A stretch of DNA of 64,000 nt from DATMQA01 sp035566895 (GTDB lineage Bacteria > Verrucomicrobiota > Verrucomicrobiia > Limisphaerales > UBA8199): the NCBI GenBank assembly GCA_035566895.1, contig DATMQA010000205.1, positions 1-64,000 of the forward strand. Reading direction: 5' to 3'. A model generated the notes under the pieces. It worked only from the letters and a program-made list of their open reading frames with translations, made no database searches and was not told where the DNA came from. This document shows positions 1 through 7,786 of the stretch, one piece after another. Both the position numbers and the translations under genes were made by a program. Every line of letters begins with the position of its first letter. Position 1 is the first letter of the stretch.

Positions 1-1107
1 GTGATTGCTGGCGGCCCCCATCGGATTGCACAGGTAGGATTGCTCGAAGATCTCTTCGTCGCGCGCGCGCGCGCGGCAATCGGCCAGGAACTGCTTCGGC
101 GAGATTTTGGTGCCGCGGGCGCGGTTGATCGTATCGACCAGCCCGAAGTGGATCGCGTCGGGAAGGGTGACGCGGAAGTAGATGTTCCACGGGCCGTGAG
201 CATTTTTGATTTTCGAATTTTGATTTTCGATTTCTCCGGGGCCGCCCGCGACCAATGCCGGACTTTGCCCCGCGGACTCAGGACTGTGGACTGTGGACTG
301 TGGGCTGTGGACCTGCCCGGGCGCCTCACCCGTCACCCGCCACTCGTCACTCCCCAGAAGACCGTGGACTGTGGACTGCGGACCGTGGACCTCCCCGCCC
401 TGCTCCGCGCCACCCGTCACCCGCCACTCGTCACTCTCCGAAACACTTTGGACCTTGGACTTTGGACTTTGGACTCCGACCGCCGCCCGCGCTTCCTTGG
501 CGAACTCGTTGAACAGGGTGTCTTCGCCGTCGTGGGAGGACCACACGGCGAGGTCGTAATTCCAGGTGACCCGCGCCTGGGCCGTCTCCCAGAGCACGCG
601 CGCGTTGGGGTGCTTGGCGAATTCATCGAGGCCGACGTCGCCGCCATACACCGACATCGCCTGCGGGTTCGCCGAAAAGGCGATGATGCGCGAGCCGTTG
701 TCGAATTTGATCACGCCGACTTTGACCTCGTCGGTGAAACTCGTCGGCCGGCCGTGTTCGTCCGGGCGATTCACCGACAGGTATTCTTCGCCGTGGCTTT
801 TAACGGAGCGCGTGAGGTTGAAGATCTCCGCGAATTCGTAGCACTGCCGGACATATTCCAGCGCGCTGGGATAATCTTTGGTCGCGAACAGGTAATCGCG
901 GTCCTTGAACCAGAGCCGTTTGCGGACGTTTTTGAACGCGTCGGCGTAGGTCCAGCCGATGCGGACGGATTTTTCGGCGAGAGCGACCGCTTGTTTGCGT
1001 TGTTTGTGAATGGCTTTTTCGGCCTGAATCCAGGCGACCTGGTGAGGCATGAAGTGCTTGGCGAGTTTCGAGTCTGAATCGAGCCTGAGGTTACGTATGA
1101 AGTGCAT
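1..1107 (-). CDS. Phage-type terminase large subunit, C-terminus off the window
   Basis: The minus-strand frame is open from an ATG at 1107 (MHFIRNLRLDSDSKLAKHFM) to the window edge, about 369 residues. The family is the DNA-packaging ATPase that cuts and pumps phage DNA. The visible text fits terminases of Mu-like or transfer-agent elements: HQVAWIQAEK, then EKSVRIGWTYADAF in place of a textbook Walker A, VYGGDVGLDEFAKHPNA as the Walker B-like acidic stretch, and WNIYFRVTLPDAIHFGLVD further on. About 94 residues encoded by 204-486 are low-complexity (PKSK and PQST units) and interrupt an otherwise conserved-looking chain after LFNEFAKEARAA. It lies directly downstream of a gp27-like gene, as in packaging modules. 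The terminase call is by recognition of the pattern; whether the protein works with its insertion is unknown. Confidence 0.75.
   Translation of the reverse strand, partial: MHFIRNLRLDSDSKLAKHFMPHQVAWIQAEKAIHKQRKQAVALAEKSVRIGWTYADAFKNVRKRLWFKDRDYLFATKDYPSALEYVRQCYEFAEIFNLTRSVKSHGEEYLSVNRPDEHGRPTSFTDEVKVGVIKFDNGSRIIAFSANPQAMSVYGGDVGLDEFAKHPNARVLWETAQARVTWNYDLAVWSSHDGEDTLFNEFAKEARAAVGVQSPKSKVQSVSESDEWRVTGGAEQGGEVHGPQSTVHGLLGSDEWRVTGEAPGQVHSPQSTVHSPESAGQSPALVAGGPGEIENQNSKIKNAHGPWNIYFRVTLPDAIHFGLVDTINRARGTKISPKQFLADCRARARDEEIFEQSYLCNPMGAASNH
204..486. repeat. In-frame heptanucleotide arrays inside the terminase gene
   Basis: Several 7-bp-period runs follow each other: TTTTGAT/TTTCGAA near 204-236, TGTGGAC near 280-322, ACCCGTC/ACTCGTC near 329-355, TGTGGAC again near 363-390, ACCCGTC again near 409-435 and TTTGGAC near 445-478. 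The insertion keeps the frame and adds no minus-strand stop codon. Three heptamers make 21 bp, so the peptide repeats every seven residues (VQSPKSK, VHSPQST). Confidence 0.85.
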
Positions 1108-1213
1108 AAGCGGGATGATGGATGATGGATGATGGATGGTGAAACGTGATGCGTGATGCGTGAAACGTGAAACGTGATACTGGCTACTGGTTCACTGATT
1201 ACTGATTACTGCC
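1108..1213. repeat. Heptanucleotide arrays between and at the end of the packaging genes
   Basis: Successive runs are GGATGAT (about 1116-1139), GTGATGC/GTGAAAC (about 1145-1180) and TGATTAC (about 1195-1212). They fill the gap between the terminase start and the gp27-like stop and supply the last codons of the gp27-like gene. Confidence 0.85.
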
Positions 1214-2124
1214 TCCTCCTTCCCCGGCTGTGGACCGTGGACTGTGGACTCTGGACTGCCCCTTTCCCCTCCTTCCCCGGCTGTGGACTGTGGACTGTGG
1301 ACCGTGGACTCCTCCTCACCCTCCCCGACTTTGGACTTTGGACCTTGGACTTTGGACTCCCCCTCCCCGACTTTGGACTCCTCCCACCCCGCCCCCTCCT
1401 CATCCACCGACTGCAGCCCCAGAATGTTATCCACCTCGCGGACAATCGCGCGGGTTTCGCTTTCGTTAAACTTGCGGTTGGGATCTTTGAGTTGGGTCAA
1501 TGCCGCGCGGGCGCGGGCGCAGGCTTCACGATACTTCTGCAACAGCATCGTTTCCCGGCTGGAGCGCGCCAGGGCGTTGATCAGGCGGGCGAAGGCCGCG
1601 CAATCCCCGCCCAGTTTCTTATTGAGCGAGCCCGGCCCCATGTCCCGCAAGGCGTCAAAAATGTGCAGGGTGCCAAGCTGGAGCGCGGCGTGGTTGACTT
1701 CCGTGGCGTCGAAATCCTTCACCAGCTCGCCTGGGGTTTCCTGCCGCGCGCGGGTCCGGGCGATGAAGGCCTGCTCGAGCAACCAATCCTCGTAGCCGCC
1801 GTCTTTCCAGCGCGACATATTTGATCTGTCCAGCCCCTTGCCATCCTCCCCCAGCCGCTCGATGATCTGCCTATACGTCACCCCGTCCCGAATCATCACA
1901 TTGATCCGGTCCCTGACCTCTTTCGGCAGCCGCGCCACATTCCCGTTCCGCCGGTTACTCCCCAGCTCCTCCTCCCCTTTCCCCTCGGCGCCTGCCTTTT
2001 CGTCGTTCGTGCTTCCCCCCTCCTCCTTTGCATGTACCCCCTCGCACTTCCCACCCGCCACTTTGTCCATCGCTTTGTCCTTCACCGCTCTCCTCCCCTT
2101 CAACTTTCCATTTCTCGTTTTCAT
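1192..2124 (-). CDS. Mu gp27-like (DUF3486) protein, probable small terminase partner
   Basis: DUF3486/gp27 proteins sit before the large terminase in Mu-type phages and are thought to act in DNA recognition for packaging. The conserved core here is ARLPKEVRDRINVMIRDG followed by VTYRQIIERL, a helix-turn-helix-like N-terminal part, and then SNMSRWKDGGYEDWLLEQ. The N-terminal 50 residues are Lys/Gly/Glu-rich. The last 85 or so residues are made of in-frame heptamer arrays (VQGPKSK, STVHSPQST) and are probably not part of the ancestral protein. I chose the ATG at 2124; a GTG at 2139 in the same frame lies inside an upstream repeat array. No clear ribosome binding site is visible for either start. 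Confidence 0.7.
   Translation of the reverse strand: MKTRNGKLKGRRAVKDKAMDKVAGGKCEGVHAKEEGGSTNDEKAGAEGKGEEELGSNRRNGNVARLPKEVRDRINVMIRDGVTYRQIIERLGEDGKGLDRSNMSRWKDGGYEDWLLEQAFIARTRARQETPGELVKDFDATEVNHAALQLGTLHIFDALRDMGPGSLNKKLGGDCAAFARLINALARSSRETMLLQKYREACARARAALTQLKDPNRKFNESETRAIVREVDNILGLQSVDEEGAGWEESKVGEGESKVQGPKSKVGEGEEESTVHSPQSTAGEGGERGSPESTVHGPQPGKEEAVISNQ
1205..1390. repeat. Heptamer arrays encoding the C-terminal tail of the gp27-like protein
   Basis: The arrays are TGTGGAC/CGTGGAC runs at about 1226-1256 and 1280-1311 and TTTGGAC runs at about 1327-1380. They are separated by pyrimidine-rich spacers such as CCCCTTTCCCCTCC. They lie inside the reading frame of the minus-strand gene and stay open. 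Confidence 0.85.
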
Positions 2125-2133
2125 ATAATTACT

Positions 2134-2264
2134 AACCACTGGCCACTGATTACTGATTACTGATTACTGCCCACTGGTGTTCGGTATTTCCCATTTTGGT
2201 GCTTGGTGTTTGGTATTTGCCGTTCGGCCTGGTGTTTGGTGTTTGGTTTTTGGTGTTTTTGCCC
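2134..2264. repeat. Heptamer arrays between the gp27-like gene and the next gene
   Basis: TGATTAC units (about 2143-2167) are followed by GGTGTTT and GGTATTT units (about 2200-2262). The first set occupies the region upstream of the gp27-like gene. The second encodes the C-terminal tail (KTKHQTPGRTANTKHQ) of the gene ending at 2164. Confidence 0.85.
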
Positions 2265-2652
2265 GGCCATTCCTCGCATCACTCCCATTCTTCCCATCCC
2301 CGCCATCCTCTCCCTCGCGCTCGAACTGCTGCTTGATCGCCTGCACAACCACCGCCGTTGCCAGGCACAGCCCGCTATTCTCGACACAGACCTTCTCGGC
2401 TTCACGGCCTTCCAGGACCGCGGCCGCGTCGCTCAACGCCGCCTCCATTTGCTCCACGTTGACGCTGCTCGATTTGAGCAGCGGCGCGAATTCCGCGATC
2501 TGGCCGTAATGCTCGGCCAGCAAGGCGATAAACCGCCCATCCGCCGCCGCATCGTGAATTTCGTCGAAGGTCAGGTCCTCGGACGGACACTCATCGGTGA
2601 TCCAATTGATCAGCAGCAGCAGCTCGGTAAACCAACACAACTTCATCTTCAT
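2164..2652 (-). CDS. Unknown protein, paralogue of the next gene upstream
   Basis: I do not recognise the family. The 162-residue protein begins MKMKLCWFTELLLLINWITD and matches the first half of the protein at 2826-3782 over about 110 residues: LINWI.DE, LTFDEIH.AA..GRFI.LL, LEQMEAALSDAA..LEGREA.K, and SGLCLA.A.V..AI.QQF. The last 35 residues come from a heptamer array. The shared text looks helical and soluble, with no signal peptide. It lies upstream of the packaging genes on the same strand and probably belongs to the same element. Confidence 0.6.
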   Translation of the reverse strand: MKMKLCWFTELLLLINWITDECPSEDLTFDEIHDAAADGRFIALLAEHYGQIAEFAPLLKSSSVNVEQMEAALSDAAAVLEGREAEKVCVENSGLCLATAVVVQAIKQQFEREGEDGGDGKNGSDARNGRAKTPKTKHQTPGRTANTKHQAPKWEIPNTSGQ

Positions 2653-2679
2653 ACTATTTTATTTTTCTATTGGGGGTGA

Positions 2680-2820
2680 TGTGAAACAGAGTGAGCGCAG
2701 CCGGGCTTCGGCCCGGCCGCGCCTGTCTCACTTGATCGAATTTTATTTTCAATCATGAACAAACCTACCGCCGTGGCGGCGGAGGGTCTTCTTAGTGGAA
2801 ACCACTTTGTATTAAGAAAG
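2680..2820. repeat. Upstream segment duplicated at 3812-3951, copy 1
   Basis: The segment begins TGTGAAACAGA and shares a GC-rich hairpin (GGGCTTCGGCCC), CGCGCCTGTCTCAC, GATCGAATTTTATTTTCAAT and a terminal CTTCTTAG hairpin with 3812-3951. It lies just upstream of the 2164-2652 gene, as copy 2 lies upstream of the 2826-3782 gene, so gene and leader appear to have been duplicated together. It probably carries the promoter of the minus-strand gene. Confidence 0.8.
2787..2820. repeat. CTTCTTAG hairpin, copy 1
   Basis: An imperfect inverted repeat runs from CTTCTTAGTGGAA to TATTAAGAAAG. Related hairpins lie at 3918-3951 and, in the opposite orientation, at 9053-9084. Confidence 0.7.
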
Positions 2821-2825
2821 ACCTT

Positions 2826-3782
2826 TCAATTGTCGGTGAACGAAGGTTCGGTGTGCCCGGCCTGGGGAACCGCTGCGAACTTCTGGCGGATCGCCTCCAG
2901 CACGAGCGCCACGGCGAGGCAAAAACCGTTCGCCGCTACGCCGCCCTTCTGGAAGTGGTACCCTCGAAATTTCGCCGCCACTGCGCGCAGCGCCGTGTTC
3001 AGCTCCTCGAAGCTCCCGTCCGGCGATTGCATGAAGGAGAAATCCGGGCACCTTCCGGCGTAGGCCTTGAGGATTAAGGGAAAATACCCGCCGTCGATCG
3101 ATTCGTAGACCTCCTCAAAGGGCAAATCGTGTCCGGCCGAGGAATCGCCCAGGCTGTTAACAAGGAAGGCAAGCTGCAGCCAATCCGCCAGCTTCAACCC
3201 GGAGCCAGGCTGCGAATTATCCCCGCCCGACGTCTCTGCCTGGTTGCGTAAGAGTCTGGCTGGAATTCTCCCTCTCCCCAAGGGAGAGGGCCGGGGTGAG
3301 GGGAAAAGCGACGTCCGATCACCTTGAACGCCCAAACCGACCCAACCGAGTGACGGTTCATCGAAAGGGGAATTCGGATGGCCTTCACCGCCGTGCGGCG
3401 CCGGGGCGACCGGCTCCGACCGCCATTGCTCCGGGCCGGATGGAAACCGGTGGAACTGTTGCTGGATCGCTTCCAGGACGATCGCCTGGGCCAGGCACAA
3501 GCCGCTCCTTTGAACACAGGCTTTGCCCGCCTCGCGGCCTTCCAACGCGCAGGCTGCATCCGACAGCGCCGCCTCCATTTGTTCGAGGTTCAGGAAGGGG
3601 GAGTTCCGGAGAAGGCTGAAGTCGGCGATGTGACCGAACCGTTCGCGCAACAGTTCGATGAACCGGCCTTCGTGGGCCGCCTCATGGATTTCGGCGAATG
3701 TGACGTCAAGGTCCGGCCGTTCATCCTTGATCCAGTTAATCAGGAAGCCCAGGTGGGTGTAGGTACATAACGGAGTTTTCAT
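2826..3782 (-). CDS. Unknown two-repeat protein related to the 2164-2652 product
   Basis: I do not recognise the family. By alignment with the neighbour I start at the ATG at 3782 (MKTPLCTYTHLGFLINWIKD). A longer in-frame start at 3884 would read through the duplicated leader and is unlikely. The protein has about 318 residues. Residues 1-110 match the neighbouring protein. Residues 190-310 repeat the same fold loosely (LQLAFLVNSLGD, LPFEEVYESIDGGYFPLIL, FCLAVALVLEAIRQKF). The linker contains residues encoded by a dispersed palindromic repeat (PSPRPSPLGRGR). This looks like internal duplication plus insertion of a mobile repeat without loss of frame. Confidence 0.6.
   Translation of the reverse strand: MKTPLCTYTHLGFLINWIKDERPDLDVTFAEIHEAAHEGRFIELLRERFGHIADFSLLRNSPFLNLEQMEAALSDAACALEGREAGKACVQRSGLCLAQAIVLEAIQQQFHRFPSGPEQWRSEPVAPAPHGGEGHPNSPFDEPSLGWVGLGVQGDRTSLFPSPRPSPLGRGRIPARLLRNQAETSGGDNSQPGSGLKLADWLQLAFLVNSLGDSSAGHDLPFEEVYESIDGGYFPLILKAYAGRCPDFSFMQSPDGSFEELNTALRAVAAKFRGYHFQKGGVAANGFCLAVALVLEAIRQKFAAVPQAGHTEPSFTDN
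3268..3305. repeat. Dispersed CCCTCTCCC...GGGAGAGGG palindromic repeat inside a gene
   Basis: The palindrome CCCTCTCCCCAAGGGAGAGG is followed by CCGGGGTGAGGGG. On the minus strand it encodes the tell-tale PSPRPSPLGRGR text. This repeat type occurs in many bacterial genomes. A second copy in this window lies at 39130-39175, inside the start region of another gene. Confidence 0.8.
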
Positions 3783-3811
3783 TCGTGTTATATGATTTGT
3801 GTCGAGTGTGT

Positions 3812-3951
3812 TGTGAAACAGAACGAGCGCCGTCGGGCGTCGGCCCGGCCGCGCCTGTCTCACCTGATCGAATTTTATTTTCAATCATAGGAAAGCCTAC
3901 CTCCCCGCCGGGCGCGGTTCTTCTTAGCGGAATGGGCCTCGTACTAAGAAG
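3812..3951. repeat. Upstream segment duplicated at 2680-2820, copy 2
   Basis: It has the same order of elements as copy 1: TGTGAAACAGA, GTCGGGCGTCGGCCC, CGCGCCTGTCTCAC, GATCGAATTTTATTTTCAAT, and a terminal CTTCTTAG hairpin at 3918-3951 (CTTCTTAGCGGAA to GTACTAAGAAG). It lies upstream of the 2826-3782 gene. Confidence 0.8.
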
Positions 3952-4303
3952 TGGGAATCAAGAACTTAGGACGACAATTGACCTCGGATTGCGCGGATGT
4001 ACGCGGATGAGATTGGCCCACAAAAGGGCACAAAGAGCTACAAAGAAGGGAGCGACAGAAAATGGGAAAGGCGAACGGCGTGAATATTTGAGGCGCAGAA
4101 TGGGGTTACGAGGTGAGCGCGTTTTCGTAAGAATCCTGGTCAAGCACTCCACAGCATCGGTTGCAGCGATAGCGAGCCGGTGATCGGCGTGGCGAGCGAC
4201 AGTTCTGTTCTAAGTTTAAGGAGCGGTGCTGGTTGCGGTCTTGTTGTTGTGGTGCGGTTTTGTTTGCTCCGGTAGATGGAATCTGCAATGCTGTGCGGAC
4301 GTT
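3952..4303. other. Intergenic region, no gene seen
   Basis: The stretch separates divergently oriented accessory genes. It holds short decamer-like text near 4016-4046 (CCCACAAAAGGGCACAAAGA) and nothing that reads as a protein. It should contain the promoter of the ATPase gene starting at 4304, but no clear -35/-10 pair is visible. Confidence 0.5.
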
Positions 4304-5494
4304 ATGATAAAGAGGATGCGCATACGAGACTTCAAGAGCATCCGAGAAGTCGATCTGGAGCTCGATGAGGTTACGGTACTTGTCGGTCGCAGCGGAACCG
4401 GGAAGTCCAACCTCGTGCAGGCGATTCGTTTTTTGCGCAACGTCCTCCTGGACCAAGGCCAAGCTGTGGCCTATGAGTTGGGGTGGGAACGCATCGTCCC
4501 TGTTGGGGAACCGAGGCCCAATCCGTCAATCGAGGTTTGGTTCACAATTCCGGGTGAAGAACGCGAGTTCAATTATCAGATCGGCTATGGCATGCTCGGG
4601 CAACACGAGTTCCCTGGGCAGATTATTCTGAGAGAGGAGCGACTCAACCTGGGGGGCGAAACATTGTTCTCGCGGTCCGTAAAGGACAACAATAAGTGGG
4701 ACTGGACGAAAGCACCGAAAGTCTCACCGGTGCCGCTGGCGAATGCTGATCGTCCAATCATAGGTCTCTTCCCTTCGCTCCAACAGGTCGTTTTCGCTAA
4801 CGCTGCCTTTTCCACGGGGATTGGGTACTACCACTTTCCTGCCACCGCACTGACTGCATTCACCGCGCCCCAGCAGGGTCAGGAGGTCTGGCAGAAGCTT
4901 CCTGGTTTGTGGGACAACGGTGCGAACTATCGCGATGTGGTTCGCGGCATCACTCAGGATTTTCATCACCCAGGCATTCGCAAAGGACTCCTTGCGGCTC
5001 TGCAGGTGGTAAATCCTTCCATTGATTCTGTGGAACTCGACTCGCTCGTGAATCCGCAGCGAGCGGTCGTCAGCCACAAAGCTGGAGGCCGGGTGTTTGA
5101 CCTTTCGCTGGAACAGGAATCGGATGGCCTGCGTCGTTTCTACGCCCATCTGCTGGCCTTGTACCAAACACCGTCGAAGCTGACACTGGTGTTTGAGGAA
5201 CCCGAGAACGCGATTTTCCCAGGCGCGTTGTCGCTGCTTGCCGACGAATTCAACGCCACTCCAAAGGATGGCCGGGGTCAGGTGATTCTCACGACGCACA
5301 ATCCTATTCTTCTGGACTCCTTCGACGTGGATAACGTACGGACAGTTGAGATGCAGGAAGGGAAAACCATTGTTGGGAAGGTCGCGGAGGAGCAACGCCA
5401 GGCGGTTAAGGAGCGGCTGCTTACTACGGGCGATCTTCTGACGGTGGACCAAGCGCGGATTGAGGAGGCGGCGAAGGCAAACCAGGCGGCATGA
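4304..5494 (+). CDS. AAA15/AAA_21-family ATPase (RecF/SMC/OLD-like), candidate defence protein
   Basis: This 396-residue P-loop ATPase has the layout of the OLD/RecF/AAA15 group. MRIRDFKSI is at the N-terminus, the Walker A GRSGTGKS lies at residues 28-35, and an ABC-like signature (LSLEQESDGLRRF) sits near residue 275. Walker B LTLVFEEPENAIFPG and the switch ILTTHNPILLDSF follow. Such ATPases are common sensors in phage defence and act with a separate nuclease. The downstream gene overlaps by 4 bp (ATGA), so the two are translationally coupled. The ATG at 4304 is chosen; ATG 4316 is an alternative. No TOPRIM domain is fused to this chain; the TOPRIM-like part is in the next gene. Confidence 0.8.
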   Translation: MIKRMRIRDFKSIREVDLELDEVTVLVGRSGTGKSNLVQAIRFLRNVLLDQGQAVAYELGWERIVPVGEPRPNPSIEVWFTIPGEEREFNYQIGYGMLGQHEFPGQIILREERLNLGGETLFSRSVKDNNKWDWTKAPKVSPVPLANADRPIIGLFPSLQQVVFANAAFSTGIGYYHFPATALTAFTAPQQGQEVWQKLPGLWDNGANYRDVVRGITQDFHHPGIRKGLLAALQVVNPSIDSVELDSLVNPQRAVVSHKAGGRVFDLSLEQESDGLRRFYAHLLALYQTPSKLTLVFEEPENAIFPGALSLLADEFNATPKDGRGQVILTTHNPILLDSFDVDNVRTVEMQEGKTIVGKVAEEQRQAVKERLLTTGDLLTVDQARIEEAAKANQAA

Positions 5495-6180
5495 AGAGTC
5501 TGGTGCTCCTGGGTGAAGGGCATGGAGAAACGGACGCGTTGCCGATTTTAGTCCGAAAGGTTCTTTTGGAGACTGAAGCCTCCAAGCGGCTACCACTCGA
5601 CAAGGATGTCATTCGCTTTGGGGCATCCCGTGTTTTTCGGTGGAACAAAGCCGAGGGCCGGCCGGATTACATGGAATGGTGCAAAGGTATTCGCCTGGCT
5701 GCACGCCGTTCAAACGGCGGTGGCGTGCTGGCGGTTTACGACGGCGACTTCAAGTCGTTCCCTCCGGGAGCCGACGTTGCATTTTGCGCCTCGGCCGCGG
5801 CAAGATCATTGGCTGCGGCGGCGGCTGAGGAGGGGGCGGGCAGAACTTTCTCGCTGGCAGTGGTCTTTGCCTGCCAGGAGTATGAAACCTGGCTGGTGGC
5901 GGGGGCCGAATCTCTGAGGGGCAAACGCTTCAAGGACGGGAGGCTTGCCCTGCGCGCGACGGCGCCGATTCCTGCAGGCGATCCGGAGTCGCACGGAAAA
6001 CGGTGGCTGGAACAGAACTGCCCCAATTATCGCCCGACTTTGGACCAGGGACCGTTGACTGAGTTGCTGGATCTGGCATTCGTCAGACCCCAAAGCCGGT
6101 CTTTTCGGCGATTCGAGCACGCCGTTGTCCAACTGGTCGAAGCTGTGGCAGGTAATTCTCACGTCTCTACTCCAGCCTGA
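5491..6180 (+). CDS. DUF4276 (TOPRIM-like) protein, partner of the ATPase
   Basis: The 229-residue protein starts with VLLGEGHGETDALPILVRKV, the glutamate-containing first motif of DUF4276. LAVYDGDFKSFPPG (the D.D-like second motif) and VVFACQEYETWLVAGAESL follow. These resemble the E...DxD layout of TOPRIM nucleases. It overlaps the upstream ATPase by 4 bp, so the pair may form a split OLD-like nuclease, analogous in layout to other ATPase plus TOPRIM anti-phage pairs. The family is recognised; the defence role is inferred. The Ala-rich stretch at about residues 98-112 is low complexity. Confidence 0.75.
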   Translation: MKSLVLLGEGHGETDALPILVRKVLLETEASKRLPLDKDVIRFGASRVFRWNKAEGRPDYMEWCKGIRLAARRSNGGGVLAVYDGDFKSFPPGADVAFCASAAARSLAAAAAEEGAGRTFSLAVVFACQEYETWLVAGAESLRGKRFKDGRLALRATAPIPAGDPESHGKRWLEQNCPNYRPTLDQGPLTELLDLAFVRPQSRSFRRFEHAVVQLVEAVAGNSHVSTPA

Positions 6181-6217
6181 CACAGCTCTTGGCGGAGATA
6201 TTTCTACGAAGATTCTT

Positions 6218-7786
6218 TTAATGCTCACTCGCTTCGTGGGCTTTGAGGAAACCAGCCGGCAATTCCGGTAACTTGCGCAATTCCTTCGCTTTAAATTGGC
6301 GGCCGTCTTCGGGCAACAGTTCTCTGATGTTCGGACGCCTGCGAAATCCCGTGAAGAGGGAGTAGTCCACCAAATACGCCTCATATCGTTCGCCGGCCTT
6401 ATGTGGAGTGATCGTCTGGTGAATTAAATGCACAAGTCTCAAGTCGCTTAGCACCTCGACCGCCCTCTTTTCGGGAGTTCGCTCGTTTCGGATCAGGAAC
6501 CCATTTACATGCCTTTCGTCTAAACAAAACGTTTCGAGGTAGTCTACGAGATTCTTGAGTGTGTTCTGTTCGTTGCGGGCGTCTTGCTCTAAGTAATCCA
6601 TCTTCTGCTGACCGAACTCGCCAATTGCTAAGTTGACGTCGGTCAACGTAACAGTCCAACGGCTAGCACGCCGCGCATGTTCGAGCGCCTTTCCGAACAT
6701 TTGCAGAAAATCGCGGGGAACACCTGCATTGGCCCATACAAGCCGCATTAGCGCGGCTTCATTGATAACGTCCGTTGACCTATCGACACCAACTACTGAA
6801 AGAAAGGCCTGCAAAATGGCCCTGAGGTGCTTCTCGGCGCTTTCGGGATCGATCAAGGTAAAATCCAGGGAAATCTCCTGCGCATCACCTGGAACCTGCA
6901 GCCCTTTGCGCGTTCTTGGATCGTAAGCTCGCAGCTGCGTGCGCAGCCCGGCCACCTTCAACCATCCTCGTGCGCCCTTGACGCATCCGTGAAGCATGTT
7001 CAGAAGTTCTGGCTGCGACGAAAGTTCAACAAGATGGAAGTCATCAAGGAAGAGGAATATGTCAGAATGGAGCGTCATTGAAAGTCCTGTCAAAATACGA
7101 TTAATCCGCGGAGGAGCCCCGCGTACGTCCTGGCTACCTGAGTGAATATCGGAGGCTAGAGCCCTAAGTTCAGCTCTCTGAGAGATTGTAGTCACCCCTC
7201 CCGCCATCTTCTCAGCTTGGTCGGCCAGTTTCCTGCAGAAGTCGTGGAGTACCTCTGCCTGTAGCCGATCCCCACACAGTTCTGTATACGCCTGCATATC
7301 GAGGACAACGTACAGCTTCCTTGCTTTCTCGAGAAGCTCGGCAGCAAGAGAGATGAGCGTGGATTTCCCGACGCCGCGCCTTCCGACGATGAGATGCGTC
7401 GCAGGTTGGATCGCCTTCTGATCTTCGCGATTCTGGAAAGGAACATTAGTTATAATGGTGGGTGCCGACCGCGGCGCTTGCGCGATGTGCCTTGTTCCGC
7501 GGGTCAGAATATTTTGGAGTGCGTCAGCTTCTAGAGACTGCGGAAATCTTTCGGCCTCCCGAAATGTGAGATTCAGTAGCCCTCGGAAAGGATTATTCTC
7601 AGGAAGCGCCTTTTGGGTACTCCTTAAGGCGTGGTCATAAATTGGAGCTGGCCTACCGACGACGAATTTCAGAAAGGCTTTGTTTCCCACCTCCGAAATT
7701 TGCGAATCGATGTGTGTTACACCGATCTCACGGGCAAAAATGTTAGCGGCCTCTTCGCTCGCCAGCTTTTCATCTTCAGTTGTCAT
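6218..7786 (-). CDS. P-loop ATPase of STAND/ORC-like type, paired with a HEPN-like protein
   Basis: The 522-residue protein has a Walker A (GRRGVGKST) at residues 135-143 and a Walker B (IFLFLDDFH) at 243-251. NAGVPRDFLQMFGKAL resembles the sensor-2 region of ORC/Cdc6-like ATPases. A C-terminal part (ERTPEKRAVEVLSDLRLVH) looks like a winged helix. Residues 1-130 have no recognised domain. The HEPN-like gene upstream overlaps it by 4 bp. ATPase plus HEPN arrangements occur in prokaryotic immunity, but I cannot place this one in a named system. Codon use and GC are lower than in the flanking chromosome, fitting transfer. Confidence 0.65.
   Translation of the reverse strand: MTTEDEKLASEEAANIFAREIGVTHIDSQISEVGNKAFLKFVVGRPAPIYDHALRSTQKALPENNPFRGLLNLTFREAERFPQSLEADALQNILTRGTRHIAQAPRSAPTIITNVPFQNREDQKAIQPATHLIVGRRGVGKSTLISLAAELLEKARKLYVVLDMQAYTELCGDRLQAEVLHDFCRKLADQAEKMAGGVTTISQRAELRALASDIHSGSQDVRGAPPRINRILTGLSMTLHSDIFLFLDDFHLVELSSQPELLNMLHGCVKGARGWLKVAGLRTQLRAYDPRTRKGLQVPGDAQEISLDFTLIDPESAEKHLRAILQAFLSVVGVDRSTDVINEAALMRLVWANAGVPRDFLQMFGKALEHARRASRWTVTLTDVNLAIGEFGQQKMDYLEQDARNEQNTLKNLVDYLETFCLDERHVNGFLIRNERTPEKRAVEVLSDLRLVHLIHQTITPHKAGERYEAYLVDYSLFTGFRRRPNIRELLPEDGRQFKAKELRKLPELPAGFLKAHEASEH

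Noticed and set aside
1..1077. A long plus-strand open frame over the terminase region
   Set aside because: Its text (Arg, Val and Asp-rich, no family pattern) is the mirror of the minus-strand terminase, which reads as a real protein.
3785..4183. A 132-codon plus-strand frame
   Set aside because: It crosses the duplicated leader and short tandem text and has no protein-like composition.
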